Origin: Ilex aquifolium
Lineage: Eukaryota > Streptophyta > Magnoliopsida > Aquifoliales > Aquifoliaceae
Assembly (NCBI GenBank): GCA_951799425.1
Contig: OX637397.1
Location: 17,630,064-17,694,063 of the forward strand
DNA: 64,000 nt
Direction of reading: 5' to 3'
In this document: piece after piece, positions 34,975 to 47,353 of the stretch
Numbering within the stretch: the stretch's first letter is position 1
How the letters are laid out: every line of letters starts with the position of its first letter
The notes under the pieces: model-generated
Database searches by the model: none
Seen by the model: only the letters and a program-made list of their open reading frames with translations
What the model was told of the DNA's origin: nothing
Translations under genes and position numbers: made by a program

Positions 34975-36214
34975 TGGTTCCCTCTGGATAGTTCATTCGT
35001 GAACCGGTGTTGATTTGATGATATTTGTCTATATGGATAGTATACATGAATTTTGGGTACCAAGAAATCAATAGACCAATATTCAAACAAACCTCTTTAA
35101 TTGGGTGAGGTAAGGTAAGGTTGAGGCGAAAGTACGTGGAGTTAATATTTTTCAAAAATATTTGGGAAAGAACAAATTTATGAAATTGTGTTCAAAATAA
35201 GAAATGATTAACTTTACCAAATTTTTTATATATATACTTGTATAAAGATTTTTCACTTCGTACTTTGTAAAATCTATGGTGTTACATTATGTTTTAAGAA
35301 GAAATGTTTTATAGTGTTACATTGAGATTTGATTTTGATGTGATAAATTCCTTGATGTTTTACTTATGTATTTCAAATGATAGTATGTAGCGTACTTTAA
35401 AAAATGCTTACTACTTGTCGTGTATTTCAAATGATAGTACGTAACGTACTTTAAAAAATGCTTACTACTTGTCGTGTACCTAGACTTATTGATTAATTAT
35501 TTCATTGTCTATCATTATGATTGTGAACTGTTGGTATTTAAAATATTGTATATGCTTGAGAAAATGATTACCCTACTGAGCGTGTGGTTGCTCACCTCTA
35601 TCATTTAACATTTTCAGTTATGTGCATATGTTGGTGGACTGCATAGTGGGAGTATCGAGACAGAAGATAGTTGTTATGATTTTTATATATTTAGTTAGAC
35701 TATATAAAGAACAATGTACAATGATGTATATTATCAAGAATTTATAAATGACTTATATATTGGTTAATTTAGGGGAATATGTATAAATTGTGACCTTTTA
35801 AATGGTTTACTTCTAAAGATTTTAGATACTTTGTATATTATGTTCATGACAAAGAATTTTGGATAGTTAGATTATAACCAGGGGTTGGGAGGACTGTGTG
35901 GGCCTCCATTTGTTACCCTTATTTTGAACAGTAATGATTTATTCGTGGATGTCATCAGAAGGGATGTTTATGGTTGATATGATGTGAATGACTAATCAGG
36001 TATGATTATTCTATTTAATGTTCTCACAGGTAGCTCTCACAAATTATCTGGATATCCGATTTTCAAAGGAAACTCTGCCGAAATTTTATAAAAAAAATAT
36101 TTATTTAAACTAAAGATATACTTTTTTAGATGTTTTTATAACAACCCAGCATGTGTTTTTGGAATAAACAAAGTTTTTTTTTAATCTCGCTTTTGTAAAA
36201 TTTAAGGAGTGACA
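34975..36214 (+). repeat. 5'-truncated 5' LTR of the chromovirus
   Basis: Matches 40012-41070 of the 3' LTR over about 1.1 kb, with a private 54-bp tandem duplication at 35368-35475 that the 3' LTR has once. Confidence 0.75.
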
Positions 36215-38382
36215 GATTGATATCAAAGCTTAAGGATTAGGTCTTATATGGGAGCTATAGGAAAATGAGTGTACCACTATTGGAGATAATTAGGAGACAT
36301 GTGTGGTGACAAAAAAATATTTCTGCATCATGAGTTTTGGATATCATATAGAGTATTAGTGTATTTTTGTTAAGAAGGTATGAAAAGTAAAAGGATTCAA
36401 GGTAGGACGATTTATGATGTTATAACTTTTTTAGGTTATGTCAATTTTCATTATTTTGTCTGGTCCTTAGTTGCTTTAATTTGTAAAGTCAATGATGTGT
36501 GGTAATTCAGTTTTGTTGCTTGGAGAATAAGGCCAACTCTGGCGTCATTTATATAATTTTTGTTAGGTGAAGAGATGGAATTGATAGAGAGATTAAGAAT
36601 TGAAGAAAGATTGGAAATTTTGGTTTTATGGTGAAAACTTTGAGTTGTACATGCCTTCCATTAAGGTGATTAAGAGACTATAAAATAGTACAATGTTCAA
36701 GTACAATCAATTGGAGGAGCATGATAAAATGAATAAGTATTTGTGTCGATTTTGAAATAAGTGTACAAATTATGATTTTGCTTCTGAGTGGATTGGATGT
36801 TATTTTATGACCATTTATTTGAGGTTATCAATAGTTGTTTGGAATTAGTATGGATAGTTGGCTAGTGTTGCTTTTGGGTAAAAATTAAATGTTAAGTGAT
36901 GACTTATTTTTGTACAATTGGGTTATAAAATTATTCAGAAAGAGTATGATTGGAGGATCGTGGTGCCATAATTGATGAATTATATTAGATGACCTTGCTT
37001 GAAGATTGATTGAAAATGACATGGTAAGCCTTCGAAGGGAAAAAAATATGGAGTAAGAAAATTACTCATTACATGAAAGGGTAGGAGGGATTGGACTACG
37101 TGTGAGAGTTATATGACCATAAATCTCCTAAGTACATGGAAGGTGTTATCCTTGAGGACAGACCGTGAACTTGTTTTGGTTATTATGTGATTGTATTTTA
37201 TGGTATTTGTAGTTCGCAACATTTAGACCATCTAAAACTAGTGATAATCGGGAATCCCTTGGTTGAATGTGGGGTTGATAGTTAAGTTGTACTCATGGAC
37301 TTTAAATGAAAATGGAGATCAAGGGTATGGATTAAAATTTTTGAAGTCCCGCGCCAAGGAAACCTACAAAGTTTAATAAATTTTTGGCCATTAATATTGC
37401 TGGCCTGTGGAGCATAGATGTTCAAAAATTTGAGATCATTTGTATTGAGTAACTAATAGAACAATGATGATGTTCAATATTTGACATAAACTTTTATCAT
37501 GGTGTGGGATCTTTTAATGTCTTTGGAAGTTAAATATTGTAGAAATATGAAAGTTTATCTCCAGCTCTTTTCCATCTATCATTAGGTTTGATCTTGACAG
37601 GCCGGAGTTGAGAATAGTTGGTATTGAAGATCATAAATTTTTGAAAAGAAATCTTTGCAGTTGGTTGTGATGTTAAAAGGATTTAATACGGTAGATCAAT
37701 GTAGAAAATTACACTTGGTGGTTTTGATATTAACGAATGAATGGTTAATTAAGTTTCGATCAAAGTACGAGATTACTCTATTAGCCAGTGAATGGTTATC
37801 TTCTCATAGGTCATGAGAAATTTTTAAGGTTATGGTGATTATTGGTATGGAATTGAAGAATTATTTGGACCCCTAGGAATATAAATTTATATTGATTATA
37901 TTTTATAGTTCAAGAAATATTAAGGTGATGGATTAAATCATGGGGACTTAAGAGTTTTTCGTAAAATGTGTTGTTATAATATTGGGCGTAAGGACAAAGC
38001 TATAACATTTCGATATGGGTTATTACTTGAGCCGCTTTCTTGTTATGATAACGACATTGTACATCTAACTCTTGGGAGACAATAAAGACTTTTAAATTGA
38101 AATAGACATTAGGCAAGGACCCAACACTCAAATACAATGTTTGACAATAAATCTTATTGGGAAGTTGAAGAAAGATATAGGGTAGATCGAATTGGTTAAA
38201 AACGTGGAGATATTATGATAGTTCTAAAAACATGTAATAATAATCATACAAAGATATAAATCAAAAGGTTTCAAATTCATCTTGTACTTATGAGAGACAA
38301 CCTATGAGAAAGTTTATCGGTTGTTAGTTCTTATTGTTAGTTCTGAGTTTCGAGGACTGAACTTAATTTAAGGGGGGTGGAT
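36215..38382 (+). pseudogene. Heavily decayed chromovirus internal region
   Basis: No open frame of useful length remains. The tail TTCGAGGACTGAACTTAATTTAAGGGGG resembles the end of Tekay polyproteins just before the polypurine tract. About half of a normal internal region is absent and stop codons are dense. Confidence 0.55.
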
Positions 38383-41078
38383 TGTGAGATCCCATATTTC
38401 ATATAAATATAAATGATATTAATTTGATAGTATTTTTTTTAAATGATTAAAATGATGAGAGAAATTTTGAATCGTTGTTAAAGGAATAGTAGCATAAGTT
38501 TGAGTTACAGACGTATTGACTTTTGGATCAAATTTAATTTTTGAGTTGTTAAGGTTGATAAGTGTAATAAAGTAAATTTATTAAGTTTTTCATGTTAAAA
38601 TAACATTACCATTGAATACGGGAGATCCGAAAACTTTGGAATAGCCGTTTAGCTCATACAGTAGTTCAAATGGGTAAAATAGTAATTTTAGTGTTTTGGG
38701 TATACATTGACTTTAATTTTGAGATAAATTATAAAACTAAATATTTTTAGGTTAAAATAACATATTAAAAAAGAATCTGGAATGTCGAAAAATCTTAGGG
38801 TAGTCATAGGGATCAAATTGGAGATATTTAGTGGCAAAACTGTAATTTTGGAGAAAAAATGCAATTTTTGGATCTACGAACAGTAAAATTCGAGATTTGC
38901 TTGTTTTAAAACACCATTTTCAGCCCTATTTGTCCCATTATTTCTTTCCATTCTCACCCAATACATCTTGGAACCCTAGGACAATATAAAGGGAAAGAGA
39001 AAAGAGAAGAACAAGGTCTCTAGAGCTTGCGTTTTTGTTTGAAAATCTAAGAACATTAATTGGGATTCTTGGATCCACCTGAGCATTTGAAGGTGGAGCT
39101 TGAGTTCTTGAGTTTTGAGGTAGAGCTCTCATTTCTCTTGCATATACATTGATGTATCTCATGTATGTTCTATATCTATTTGTTTACTATGAGCAAAATA
39201 CATGTTTTCATACTATGAGTCTTAATTAAATGAAGAGTTTACTATGAATTTGTAAACCTACATGCATTAAATGAATTTGAGTATTGTGGGTTTGAAACCC
39301 TAACTTGATTTTTGTTATGGGTGTTTGATTGAACTTAAGATTTTGGATTTTTTAGAATATATGTGATTTTATATATAATGTATTTGATTTGTCTCTTAAG
39401 AATAAGTATGTTACTTTGTAAATGTGTATTTGGAGATTTTATATCTACTATGTGTTTGATAAAATGTCAAAGTGACTATAAGTGTTGAAATGATAAATTG
39501 AGGAAAGAGATATTGATTTTTATGATATGATTGAGCATATTTTACCATGATTTTGGGTATTGTTAAGTTATTTTAAAGTATGGAAAGGGTGGTGTTGATG
39601 TATATAACTTTTAAATCATTTAATTTGTGAAATTTGTTATAAAATGATACAAATTGTATTTTTGGGGTGTGTGTGTGAGTTATTTTGAAAATGTGTTATG
39701 TTGGAAATAGAAATGTGAGATTTTGTAAAACTGTATATTTTTTTAAAAGTGTCAAAGTTGTGATTGGTGTTGGGAATGGAAAGTGATCGTAAAGTTATGG
39801 TTTGAAACTTGTATGTTCGGTACCGACAGACAGAGAGTTAGTAGACGGTTGGAGCTCTTGAGGGGGGTTACCAAGATAGGTACTAGTCCTAGGGGGGATT
39901 GGTGATGGTAGTGGTTTTCGGTGACAGTTTGCATGACATTACAAGTTGTATCCTATACATCCCCCGAAAAGCAAGAAGGGCGATGAGACCCTAGGATGCA
40001 AAAGGTTACCCGGGGATGGTTCATTTGTGAATCGGTGTTGGTTTGATGATATTTGTCCGTATAGATAGCATAAATGAATTTTGGGTACCAAGAAATCAAT
40101 AGACCAATATTCCAACAAACTTCTTCAGTGGGGTGAGGTAAGGTGAGGTTGAGGCGAAAGTACGTGGAGTTAATATTTTTGAAAAATACTCTGGAAAGAA
40201 CAAGTTTATAAAAATTGTGTTCAAAATAAGAAATGATTAACTTTACCAAATTTGTTATACATATACTTGTATAAAGATTTTTCACTTCGTACTTTATAAA
40301 ATCTATGGTGTTGCATTATGTTTTAAGAAGAAAGGTTTTATAGTGTTACCTTTAGATTTGATTTCGATGTGATAAATTCCTTGATGTTTTACCTATGTAT
40401 TTCAAATAATAGTACGTAGTATACTTTCAAAAATGCTTACTACTTATCGTGTACTTAGACTTATTGATAAATTATTTCATTGCCTATCATTATGATTATG
40501 AACTGTTGATATATAAAACATTGTATATGTTTGAGAGAATGGTTATCCTACTGAGTGTGTGGTTGCTCACCTCTATCATTTAACATTTTCAGTTATGGAC
40601 ATATGTTGGTGGACTGCATAATGGGAGTATCGAGACAAAAGATAGTTGCTATGATTTTTATATATTTAGTTAGAATATGTAAAGAACAATATACGATGAC
40701 ATATATTATCGAGAATTTGTAAGTTATTTATATCTTGGTTAATTTAAAGGAATATGTATAGATTGTGTCATTTTAAATGGTTTACTTCTAAAGATTTAGA
40801 TATTTTGTATATTATATTCATGACGAAGAATTTTGGATAGTTAGATTATAATCCGAGTTTGGGAGAACTGTGTAGGCCTCCATTTGTTATCCTAGTTTTG
40901 AACAGATTTATTTATGGATGTCATCAGAAGGGATGCTTATGGTTGATATGATGTGAATGACTTGTCGGGTATAATTATTATGTTTAATGCTCTCGCATAT
41001 AGTTCTCACCAATTATCTTGATGTCTGATTTTTAAAAGAAACTATGTCGAAATTTTCTAAAAAAATAATTTATTTTTT
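38383..41078 (+). repeat. 3' LTR of the chromovirus, 3' end truncated
   Basis: Starts TGTGAGATCCCA after the polypurine tract, with a TATA box (TATAAA, 38985-38990) and CT/GA-rich leader. It stops at the T/G-homopolymer junction at 41076-41104 without the terminal GAGTGACA. Confidence 0.7.
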
Positions 41079-41084
41079 TTGGGC

Positions 41085-41104
41085 GGGGGGGGGGGGGGGG
41101 GGGG
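41085..41104. repeat. Twenty-base G homopolymer
   Basis: An uninterrupted run of 20 G follows TTTTTTTTGGGC, between the broken 3' LTR and a hAT element. It may form a G-quadruplex and may also be a sequencing-error hotspot. Confidence 0.9.
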
Positions 41105-41124
41105 TCATATACCGTTAATACAGC

Positions 41125-42028
41125 CAGGGCCGACCCAAGCCTTAGGCAACTTAGTTGTTTGCCTAGGGCCCCAAATTTTAGAGGGCCCCACAATATTTAT
41201 CTCTTTAGTATAGTAGGTCTAATTTTTTATGTTTTATTTTATATTTTAGATATGATTAAAATTTTTAGGGCCCAAATTTTATTAGTTCAAATCAGTATCT
41301 AATTTTATTAAGTCCAAAATTACTCTCTACTTGGTTAAACCCAAATTTTAGAGGCCTCCATAAAATTTATCACTTTAGTATAATAGTCATTTTTATTTTT
41401 ATTTTTTGTATTTTAGATATGATTCAAATTTTTAGGGCTCAAATTTTAATAGTTCAAATCAATATCTAATTTTTTTGGGTTCAAAATTACTCCTTTGTGT
41501 GAGCTTTGATTTAAATTTTTCTAAATATTTTGAGTGTGTTCATAGTTGTATTTCATTCACTCACATAGAAAATTTATATTCATTATTTTTTTGTGGTGAA
41601 AATCTATAAAATTGGTTCCTTTTTTGTCTTAATATAAATTTTCAGTCCAAATAATTTATACTTAAATTGTATATGTTATTAAAGTTTTGTATTTCATGCG
41701 TGCACATTACTCATGGGTAAAGAATGATTCTTTGTTCACATATTCTATTATTAAATTACTTGTTGAGAACTTAAATTGATGAAATTTTATTTACAATCAA
41801 CTAAGAGTGAATGAATTAACAATATTATCTATTAAAAAAAATTATTGTCAAAACTTGAGTATAAAAACTTGATCAATATTTTAAATTTTTTTAAAAAATA
41901 AAAAATAATTTTTTAAAACATAAAAAAATTATAATAATTAAAAATAAAATATAGTAATAGACAAAATATTTATAGGGCCTCATACAAAAATTTTGCCTAG
42001 GGCCCCGCTTGACCTTGGGCCGCCCCTG
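41125..42028. mobile_element. Non-autonomous hAT transposon (904 bp)
   Basis: Termini are CAGGGCCGACCCAAG and, reversed, CAGGGGCGGCCCAAG, flanked by AATACAGC (41117-41124) and AATACAAC (42029-42036), an 8-bp duplication with one mismatch. CAGGG ends and 8-bp duplications define hAT. The interior is AT-rich with repeated 'GGGCCC.AAATTTTA' words and no ORF. Confidence 0.82.
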
Positions 42029-42279
42029 AATACAACTAGTGAGAAACTATATGTGATTTTTGTAGCAACTGATGAGATTGAAACTTTATTTAATAATAGT
42101 GCAACTAAAGGTTACAACATCACACAAACGTTTAGAAAATTTAAAGGAGACGAAGCCAAACACATACAGAAGAAGGTCCTATTAACCATATAGCAGCAAC
42201 AAATCTTATTAAGTAGTTCAAGTGCCCCTTTGTAAGTTCGCTGTTTCATGTTGTCTCGTCTCTCAAACTATGATAACAC

Positions 42280-42884
42280 ACCAGTAGCTAATATATAGCT
42301 GGGAATTCAAGAACCATAGCCTCAAACCCTGAAAAGCAAGAGAAAAAAGAATTTAGAAGTTTTGACTGTGACTTTGCTCATTTGTGAAAATGGGTAGAAG
42401 TTGCTACTCAACTGTAATGAAATTATGTGGGGTTTAACAAGTTAATCATTTCAGCAGCAGCATTTTCCACTAGACAAAAGGGTATCTCCCACAAATTAAT
42501 TATATTCATGATTGTAGTCGCCTTTCATTACCTATTTTAGTGATAAAAGTGTCAGACTAACAATGCTGAGGTTTTGGGGGCCGTTAAAATTTCACTGCAA
42601 TTAGTTTGTGCAAACTAAAGTCATGATGTGCATATTACATTACCTTTTAAATAGTGAGAATATATTCTTTCTTTTAGCTTTACGGCCTCGGAGTATCGTT
42701 ACCGGTATACTTTGGACCTCTTGACCACAGAATTCACACTTGTTATTTCCTTCCACTATACATTTGTCATGGAAAAGGTCAGTTTTGCAACCACATTTTA
42801 TCTTAAACACATTTTCATCTTCAGTAAATTTTGTGAAACAGAATTCGCAAATTGCTTTCTCTTGAGGAATTTGCTCATCGGATT
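42280..42884 (-). CDS. RING-variant (RING-CH) zinc-finger protein, C-terminal exon; partial or pseudogene
   Basis: On the minus strand an exon from 42884 (acceptor CTAGCAG) to 42644 (donor GTAATG) encodes SDEQIPQEKAIC, then C-x2-C, CGC, FHDKC and KCEFCGQEVQSIPVTILR. The order and the C-terminal EVQ.(I/L)PVT(I/L)LR block match the plant RINGv E3-ligase-like family, whose usual form has EEEAVCRIC and CDVC.QEVQNLPVTLLR. The next acceptor, at about 42334 (GCTTTTCAG), leads to a stop within a few codons. RINGv proteins usually continue into membrane segments, absent here. The loop before FHDKC is shorter than usual. An upstream exon is needed in phase 1. It may be a diverged gene or a pseudogene. 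Confidence 0.6.
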
Positions 42885-43296
42885 CTGCTAGAGCAAAGAA
42901 GCAAGGTTAGTATCGGAAAAAAAAAAAAAAAAGAACAAAAGAGAAAAAAAGAAAAAAAAGAGAAGAACAAATGATAGGATAGTTGGATACTAGATTAATA
43001 ATGATGACAATATTTTCTCCGACCTATATTAAATTAATAATAGATTTAACCGTTTTTGAAAAAATAAAAATACTTGCACTAATTTCTAGCATTGAACTTT
43101 TAGTATGAAAACTAACAGCTATAATGCAAACTATTTTATAAGGGAAGTAAGAAAGCATAGCAGTACAAATAAAAATATTCATGTGATGGTAGGAACAAAA
43201 CTAATAGATGTTTAAAGTAAGAAGTACTGATTCTGATGGGTTGCAAAAATACAATGAAGAATAATCGATGCACCAGTGAGGAACAGTGATATCATC

Positions 43297-43550
43297 TTTT
43301 TTTTTTGGCTGGTTAAAAAAAGGGGTGGGGGCAAGGAAGAACGCCCAACGACCACCCCGTTAGGCTCTCATTGGTGGGATCATAAGGTCCCTGACCGCGC
43401 CTGGAACACCTCTCGGGACCAGACCTAGCTATATAAGCTAGCATAGCGACCAACCACCGAGCCTTAATGGGGACTCCAGGACTCGAACTCCCAACCTCTG
43501 GGTGAGGAGTAAGACCGGTACCACCACTAGACCACCCTACTCGGTGGTAA
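43297..43550 (-). mobile_element. Complete tRNA-derived SINE with 16-bp target duplication
   Basis: On the minus strand it begins near TTACCACCGAGTAGGG, has an A box TGGTCTAGTGG (43534-43524) and a B box GAGTTCGAGTCC (43490-43479), a 254-bp body and an A10 tail at 43306-43297. GAACAGTGATATCATC is present exactly on both sides (43281-43296 and 43551-43566). Pol III boxes plus A-tail and long duplication define a SINE mobilised by LINE-type retrotransposition. The perfect duplication suggests a recent insertion. Confidence 0.93.
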
Positions 43551-43724
43551 GAACAGTGATATCATCAATGTAGAAATGAAAACACAAAAACTGATGTCAA
43601 ATGAGACAATGAAGGAAAGTATGTTTATTTCGTAATCAAACCGATGATTTGATCCTCGACATAACCAAATGACAAAAGAGAAAAAAAAATCATACAGTCA
43701 ATGCTCCGCTGACCTTTGGAGATG

Positions 43725-43757
43725 AAGGTTCTGGTTCAGTTATTTTCTGCCATCAAG
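43725..43757 (-). other. Possible upstream exon of the RING-variant gene
   Basis: On the minus strand GATGGCAG precedes AAA ATA ACT GAA ... CCA AAG and is followed by GTCAGC, giving KITEPEPSSPK. The frame leaving it (phase 0) does not fit the RING exon, which needs one carried base. It may be unrelated or need an exon not seen. Confidence 0.3.
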
Positions 43758-43829
43758 AGATAGAAAATCACATCAGTTCAAACTTAGAGAATTTAAGAAC
43801 ATGTACTTGCCATTCCTATTCTACGAAAT

Positions 43830-44765
43830 CATCTACGCTCGTTTTAGTAAATATTATACGAGCATAAATAATTTCGTAGTGTTTGCAAAAAAAAAAAATT
43901 AAAGTTTTTTTCATTCGATTATATATAATTCAATTTAGATGAGACTGGATAATCAATTCGAATTCAACTAATACTAACAGTAATAATTGATCTACAACTC
44001 TAATATACCACAATTATATTATGTTTGGATTAATATTTTGTTTGGATGAAAGATTAATACATGGTATTACTTTAAAAAAGCAAAAGCATCTTTACATCAA
44101 TGCATGACTCTCCCGTCTACTATGGTACTCTAGTCATTTTTTATATTAATGTTAATATCACTTATACATGTGGTGTTTGATGACATTGTAGCATCGGACC
44201 GTGCTAAAAAAGTCATTAAACCATATCTTGTAATCTGATCCAAATCTGATATTAGTCCAGTCACATCCCATCTTTCTATGGCCGGCTCTTAGGCGAGTGA
44301 GGCACTCGCTTAGTCCCCGCTCACCTAAGGCCCCATTTCCGTACGCTTTATATGATCACTTGCTTAGGTGATAGGTCCCTACGCACCTATGGGCCCCATT
44401 TTCCTATGCTATATTAACAAAGACAAATTTAAAAATGAGAATTGCACTCAAACTCTTTAAAATCTATTAATTAATCACTCAGATTTCTTGATATTTAAAA
44501 TATTACACAAAATGATAAATTATATTTGAACCTTTTAAAATTTGTCACTTAATCAGACAGACCCCCCTCAGGTATTGAAAATAACACCACTCTCCCTTGA
44601 GGTTTGGTTTGTTATAACACATTATCCCTTAATGTTAGAATCCGTTTAAAGTGTTGTCCAATTTTAATGCTGTCAATTATTTTTAAAATAAAAATTCCTA
44701 AATTACCCCTTAGAAGAACCATATTAAATCAAATAAATCCCACAGAACCCAACAATTTATAAAAA
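43830..44765. other. AT-rich spacer with TE fragments before Helitron 2
   Basis: 44275-44400 is a short block with GGCCGGCTCTTAGGCGAG and repeated GGCCCCATTT words, resembling the hAT family at 41.1 kb. 44480-44600 resembles the dispersed 'cacttaatca..cagaccc' repeat also found at 56.7-58.6 kb. No gene. Confidence 0.45.
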
Positions 44766-44926
44766 TCTATAATATAAAACAGAGCGGCTTCAACATCCAA
44801 CGATCTCAAATCCGTTGATCAATCCAACGGCTATTAATACTCTTTCATTTTCCCCCCAAATTCATCTCTTTTTACTGATTATTTTTCAAAATCGGCCATC
44901 ACTTCATCTGTCAGAGATGCAGCCTA

Positions 44927-44936
44927 CCCCTACACC
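44927..44936. other. Left target-site duplication of the MULE
   Basis: CCCCTACACC, repeated exactly at 49390-49399. Ten bases is within the 9-11 range of Mutator-like elements. Confidence 0.85.
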
Positions 44937-45589
44937 GGGTGTGGCTCCTCTGCGGTAACCCACTTACCGCATGATATGCGGTTAAGTGGAACGGCACCGT
45001 TTTGGGTGCCTTTTGCAATTTTTTTTTTTAACAACCCTTACCAAAAACGACGTTGTTTTTGGTCCTTCAAATCCACATCTCCCTTCTCCTACCTTCGGCT
45101 TCTTCATACTGGATTTAGTCTTCTCTCACAGTCTCTCTCTCCTACCCTCGGCGACTTCTTCATCTGAAATCCTCTCTCTCTCTCCTCCTACCCTCGGCGA
45201 CTTCTTCATACTGTGCTTGAGTTCCCTCTCTCGTTGATCGCTCACCTGTGTTCAGGTAACCTATACTGTACTCTCCACCAAAAATAAATTATGCTATTTT
45301 TTATTATTGATTTTGAGAGAAGGCAACACCAATAGATTCTGCTAATTTTGGTTTTGCTGCATGAATTTAGGTGACAACAGTTTGTGAAGCAATCATTTTC
45401 TTGGGTATTAGCTTGTGAAGCAATTCTGATATCTAGTTTGTGAATGACAATGAATTGTGCTTATGTTTCATGCCCCATTATATCCTTTCTTCCATGAATT
45501 GCTTGAGTTGCAAATCTCCTACCAATTTATTTTGTCTACCATCCACCTAGTGTAAATAATGGACTGTTGCTCAAGAGAGAATTAATTCT

Positions 45590-46040
45590 AATTACTTGCT
45601 TCAAAGAAGGAGACTTTATCTTTATTTGCTTCCTCAGTGGTGCATTATGTGTAAAAGGATTGAAGATAGCATTGATCACCTCTTTCGTCATTGTCCTTTT
45701 GCTTTGTTTTTATGGTGAAGGCTGTTGATCTGTTGATTTGTTGATTTGGTGGGAATATGCTGTTGATTTGGTGGGAATATGTGGTTGATTTGTCTTTATG
45801 TTTGTAATTGAGTATCTAAGTCTTATAAGGGGTAACAAAGCTAGATCAGTTTGGAGATGTGTGGTGTTGGCTACCTTTTGCATTATTTGGCTTGAGAGGA
45901 ATACAAGAATCTTTGAAGACAAGGGGGAGAAAATGGATGGGTTAGGAATATGTTTTTAGCTTCTTTTTGGGTCTCATTGTGTTCTCATTTTGTAGGAGTT
46001 CGTATGGTTTTGATTATGGTAGATTGGAAGGCTGTGTGTG
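45590..46040 (+). pseudogene. LINE-type reverse transcriptase C-terminus (zf-RVT) fragment
   Basis: From 45602 the reading LLPQWCIMCKRIEDSIDHLF then RHCPFALFLW shows the C-x2-C...HLF.HC signature of the zf-RVT domain of plant LINE polyproteins, ending at TGA 45716. In a shifted frame, 45843-45950 continues with SVWRCVVLATFCIIWLERNT, and 45960-46035 with FWVSLCSHF and a terminal DWKAVC, also typical of LINE C-termini. At least two frame breaks. It is captured or inserted sequence inside the MULE. Confidence 0.7.
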
Positions 46041-46457
46041 AGTTGCAATTATTTTGGTTACTAGTTCATGTGCATGACAATGTTCCCTCAATTGAATGGT
46101 GTGTCCTTGACTCCTTGTTTGTGATAGTCCAGCTGCAACTGGAATTCTGGTTTTCTAGAGTAAATTGGTGGCTGGAATAAGTATTGACCTATGATGGTGG
46201 TTGTGTATTGTGATACATATCTTTTGGCATTTCACAACAAGTATTTGCATTTTGTCCAGGAATTCAAACTACTATCAGGAACATGCTGCCCCATGATTTG
46301 CTATGCTTTTGTTGAATTTTGTCCAGGAATTCAAACTGCTATCATGTGCATGAATGTTGAGTGAACATGAATGTTGAGTTTTAATTCATATTTGAATGCT
46401 TCTAATGGGCTGCGGAATGTTGAGTTTTAATTACCATTGTCCTTTCATGTTTGTAGG

Positions 46458-46629
46458 AACATGCTGCCCCATTTGTAGCAAAAGAGCGATTATAAAAATT
46501 TTCGAATATGAAAAAAATCCTGGGAAGCTATACTGCAAATGTCCAGACGATTCCCGTCACTTTTTTAAGTGGATGACTCCTATTACTCTCCCCTCTTCGG
46601 AAATTACAAATGAAATGATGGATGTATGA
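46458..46629 (+). CDS. GRF-type zinc-finger exon inside the MULE
   Basis: After an acceptor TTTGTAG at 46451-46457 the exon encodes GTCCPICSKRAIIKIFEYEK, then NPGKLYCKC and HFFKWMTP, ending DV-stop at 46629. C-x2-C...NPG...Y.C...FFKW is the GRF zinc-finger pattern, found in plant transposon-associated and nucleic-acid-binding proteins. The usual fourth Cys before FFKW is replaced (DDSRHFFKW), so metal binding is doubtful. The partial duplicate 'GGAACATGCTGCCCCAT' at 46277 shows local rearrangement. The 5' part of the gene was not identified; it may start near the pyrimidine-rich leader ending at a GTAACC donor at 45256. Confidence 0.6.
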
Positions 46630-46768
46630 CGAATTGAAGACAATGTACGACGAATTGATGAAGATATAATGACATTGAAGTTGAAGATTGAAGAACTTTG
46701 TATTTTTAATGATCCATTTGTTTTAGTTGGATCATTTTGTATTGTAAGGATGCTTGTTGTATTTATAA

Positions 46769-46820
46769 TGAATGTGATCTTTTTTTAATGAATGTGATCT
46801 TTTTAATGAATGTGATTTTC
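46769..46820. repeat. Short tandem repeat, three units
   Basis: Three successive copies of AATGAATGTGATCTTTTT, about 18-21 bp each, in the 3' region of the GRF exon. Confidence 0.8.
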
Positions 46821-47353
46821 CAAGTCACAACAATATACAAAACCCACAATTTCATTCAAATTAAACGCATAAGTTCATTCACAACACAAGTTCCATCAAT
46901 ACACCATTGTTGTTACATTACAAAGTTCCATCACTACATTACAAAGTTCTAAAAAGAATGAATTACAAGAATCAAATAACAAAATGTTCTAAATATGGAC
47001 TAAACCATTTCTAATTACATTTTGGGAACCCTCTAAGTCTGAAAAACTTCTGCCTGCATCCCCAACTACATGCTCCAGATCAGTGCAGTACAACAGAGAC
47101 AAAGCAGAACAATCCAATGCAGTCCAATGCAGAAAGGAAAACAGCTTCATGGTCAGAATGCACAGACTAACTGCCCAGACTCCAAAGCATGCTCCCAGCT
47201 CCTAGCTCCAAAACATAGGTAATAAAATTGTTTGGCAATGTACATGTGACATTTTACACAAGACATTTCATCATGTAAGGACCTTCAAGCTCTTATCCCA
47301 ATTTTCTATAGTAATGGCGGGTTCCTACACCAGATATTACAGCAAGTGGCATT

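Larger units (their letters stand above)
34975..41078 (+). mobile_element. Old Tekay-like chromovirus (Ty3/gypsy) with truncated LTRs
   Basis: A 1.1-kb direct repeat (34975-36120 and 40012-41070) marks the LTRs. The 5' LTR ends GGAGTGACA at 36214, followed by a PBS-like TGATATCAAAGC (10 of 12 to the tRNA-Met type TGGTATCAGAGC). A polypurine tract AAGGGGGGTGGAT precedes the 3' LTR, which starts TGTGAGATCCCA at 38383; both are typical of Tekay/Del chromoviruses. The 5' LTR lacks its first 1.6 kb and the 3' LTR lacks about its last 130 bp. The 2.2-kb interior is much shorter than a complete element. Confidence 0.75.
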
